Source: Eublepharis macularius
Lineage: Eukaryota > Chordata > Lepidosauria > Squamata > Eublepharidae
Length of the DNA stretch: 64,000 nt
NCBI RefSeq assembly: GCF_028583425.1
Contig: NC_072807.1
Coordinates: 30,571,001-30,635,000, forward strand
Direction of reading: 5' to 3'
The notes beneath the pieces were generated by a model that did not search any database, had not been told where the DNA came from, and worked only from the letters and a program-made list of their open reading frames with translations. Both the position numbers and the translations under genes were made by a program. This document shows, one piece after another, positions 58,201 to 61,200 of this stretch (its first letter is position 1; each line of letters opens with the position of its first letter).

Positions 58201-61200
58201 TGGAGGAGCCTGAAGAACCCTGGGGCATCTCTTCCCAGCAGTATTGGTACGGGTAGGTGAGCTAACTGGGCAACTTCCATTTGGTGGCGGACCCCTAGGT
58301 ACTCTATCGTGATTAGGGCCGTAGGGTACGGCTGGGTGTGGCCCATCACATCCGTCACTGGGATCCAGCGGTACACTGGGGTGGCAGCTGGGAGGAGCTG
58401 GGGCCGAATTGCTGAGACTGCACTCCCAGAGTCCAACAGGGCTTGTAGGATCAGCCGGCCTATCTTCACAGTGGCACATAGACTCTGCACCTGCTTGCCA
58501 GGCGGTGGGTTATTTTCCCAAACGAGGGCGCAAACCCTTGGCAAGGCCTCAGTGAGCACGCCGGCTTGCCTCTGCAGCTCCGCTGTCTGTGCTAGTTCTA
58601 CTGGAGCGGCTGGGTAGGCTGCCTCCAGCTTTCCCCACATCCTATCCTGGCGTTCCTCCAGCCACGGTCCAAGCTCCGCTGGGGCGGCGGCCTTGGGAGG
58701 CCGCCCCTTGACTGGTGCCTGCGTTGGAACGTCTCTCCCCGTACGGGCCACCAACTTGTCAGGGCTTGCCGCCGCTGCCGCTGGGCGTGGCACTGGGCGG
58801 TCTGCTCCTGACGTCACAGGGGGGCCAGGGATTCTGCAGGACCCTGCTCTGTGGAAGGAGGGGCGGTATACCTCACCCAGACTCCCTCTCAGTCCACTCG
58901 CTGGCCTGCTCAACCTGGCCTGCTTACCCTCTGCGTCCTCCTTCATCTCCTCCTTCCAGAACTCTCCTCCAAACCTCCACCCTTGCATCTTACTGCTCTC
59001 ACTCCACATCATCACTCCTCACTCACACCCACCACCACAGGGCTCTTCCCAGCCAGCTTTTATAGGGCTTCCTTCTACTGCCCCACCCCTCTTCCAGCCT
59101 GGCCTTGGGCTGCACCAAGCAGTTGCAGCTGGGGTAGCTGATCTGGCCCCACTGACCAGCACCAGCTGTGCCTTGTTCTCTGGCTGCCCAGCCTCCCTGC
59201 CTTGGCTGATTGCTGAAGGCATGTCCAGCTGCAGTCCCCTGGCTAGCAGCCCAGCCTCCCTGGCAGAGCTGATGGCTGAAGGTGGGTCCAGCTGCGGCTC
59301 CTTGGCTGGTTGCCCAGGGCTTCCTGCAGAGTGCCTCCAATAGCCCCACCTGGAGTGGCTTGGCTTTTGGCAACTCCTGGGCCAGGCTACTATTTTCTAG
59401 CTGGGGCATGGCTTTGGGTTGTTGGGGCTGCTGCTGCTTCTCCTCCTCAGGTAAGGTCTTTGGGTGGGTGACTGCTGGGCTCCCAATCCCTCTGCCCTTG
59501 CCCCCTTCCGCCTTGCCTAGCCCCCTTTCCCTCCCTAGGGGAGTGGGACTCGCTGGCCTCTCTCTGTCTCCCCCTGCCTCCTGAGGCCCTGGGCTTTTGC
59601 TCCTTGCCCCTGGCACCGGCAGGTTCTGGCTCCATTTGCCTGTGGGAGGGGTTGACCTGCTGTCCCCCAGCTGCCCCCTCTGCCTGCCAGTCAGACCGGT
59701 TGACCTGCTGTCAGCTGGCTGACCAGTTGACCTGCTGTCTGCTGGCTGCCCCCTCTGTTTGCCCATCAGCCCGGCTGACCTGCTGTTCCCTCCTACCAAG
59801 TCTGGGGGCTGGGACCCAGACCCCGGACAGTGGGTGTCAGCACAAAATGGCTGCTGTGGGGGGTGGCGCCAGTCATCAAATGTTGAGAGATTCCAAGAGC
59901 CGTCCTACAACAGTGGCAGCGGTTTCCGGGCAGGGGCTCCTTGAAGATGGACGTGTGATGCACCTCTGTTGAGGAGGTGGAGCTAAAATTCGTTCAGGCC
60001 TGTGCTTCGGGGAAAGAGGTGCGGTGTGACTTCTAGTTTCCAGAGGGGAGGGTTTCTTTCCTGCACAGCGGCAAGGAGAGGTTGCCAGGCCCAGAAAATG
60101 GTGAAGGATGGACTTGCCTTTCCCAAATGGCTCCTGCTCGGAAATGGGAGGTTCCAGAGAATCATTCGAAGCTTTCATCTTATTCTTTCCCTTTAATAAC
60201 TCCAGCGAGGAGGATGTGAGGAGCAGGAAAAAGCAGCAGCTGCGTGAAAGGAAGGGGGGCTCAGATTCCTCATCAGAGGAGGAAGAGGGTAGCATGTCCG
60301 AAAGCAGCTCATCGGAGTCGGATTCTGGCTCCGAAGCAGAGGAATCCCACTCGGAGATGGAGGCCAAGAAGAAAAGGACGGTGAGTGGCTGGGAGGGTTT
60401 ATAGATACTGGGAACTATGGAGCCGTGTGGCAGCGGCAGGTTTCTCCTCTCTGGCCTCGCTGGTCTAGGAAATGCGTGTCTTGCATCCCATCCATTGTCA
60501 CAGATATTTGCATTACCTTCATAGATCTCTTTGCCTATGCACCGAAAGCAATTTTGCCTGTTTTTTTTCTCTGGGTCGCAAGTAAGATTACTGTGCCACT
60601 ATTACCGATAGGGGAATGTGACGTTCGTTTGCTTATAAACGAATGAGCCAAGTCATCTTTGGACTTGTGTGCACTCGTTCCCCTTGGGTCTAGCTGGGAA
60701 AAGAAGACTTCTTGTGAGACCTAAATCAGACGAAACAATTTTGTTTTTTCTCCTCTTTTGCCTATAAATCAGGATTCTAAGCCCTGGTTTACAGACGAGA
60801 GAACCAACCGTGGTTTGTCATTTTGGACGTTGCAGCCAACTCCTGTTTATTCTGAAAGACGATAATCTTCGATGCTCTCCATGCATAAGCAAGAGAATGA
60901 GGGAGGGGACAGGGAACCATGCAGTCCTGAGGGCTTCCTGGCTGCTTCCTGCCAAAGACAATTTGCGCAGGATTTCCAAATGCAGCCAGCAGTTTCTATG
61001 CCTGGCCAAGCTGAGATCTGAATCTGTGTCTTCCATCTCCTCCTTTTAATCACTTTGCTGTGTCAGCTGTCAACCGCTCTGAGCCTGGCAAGGAGTGATA
61101 AGTCTGACTGAACCCTAAAGGCGGACTCCTGATTTCATAATCTTTCCCCTCTCTTCCAGCCTCCTAGCAGCAAACCTGCCCCAAAGCCTCCGAAGAAAGG

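Larger units (their letters stand above)
54151..59829 (-). mobile_element. Gmr1-like Ty3/gypsy retrotransposon with integrase upstream of RT; no gag
   Basis: A 5,679-base element in AP3B2 intron 19, antisense to the gene. Two 1,073-base LTRs of equal length (54151-55223 and 58757-59829) look identical and are flanked by the 5-base duplication gtggg (54146-54150 and 59830-59834). Internal DNA is only 3,533 bases and encodes protease, integrase, RT and RNase H in that order. Integrase before RT is the hallmark of the Gmr1 group, otherwise a Ty1/copia arrangement. RT and integrase sequences are clearly Ty3/gypsy-type. A recognisable gag is absent. Confidence 0.92.

Noticed and set aside
59023..59799. 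258-residue minus-strand frame in the 5' LTR as a separate gene
   Set aside because: It is the same LTR sequence that encodes the tail of the long pol frame in the 3' copy. No independent start or domain.
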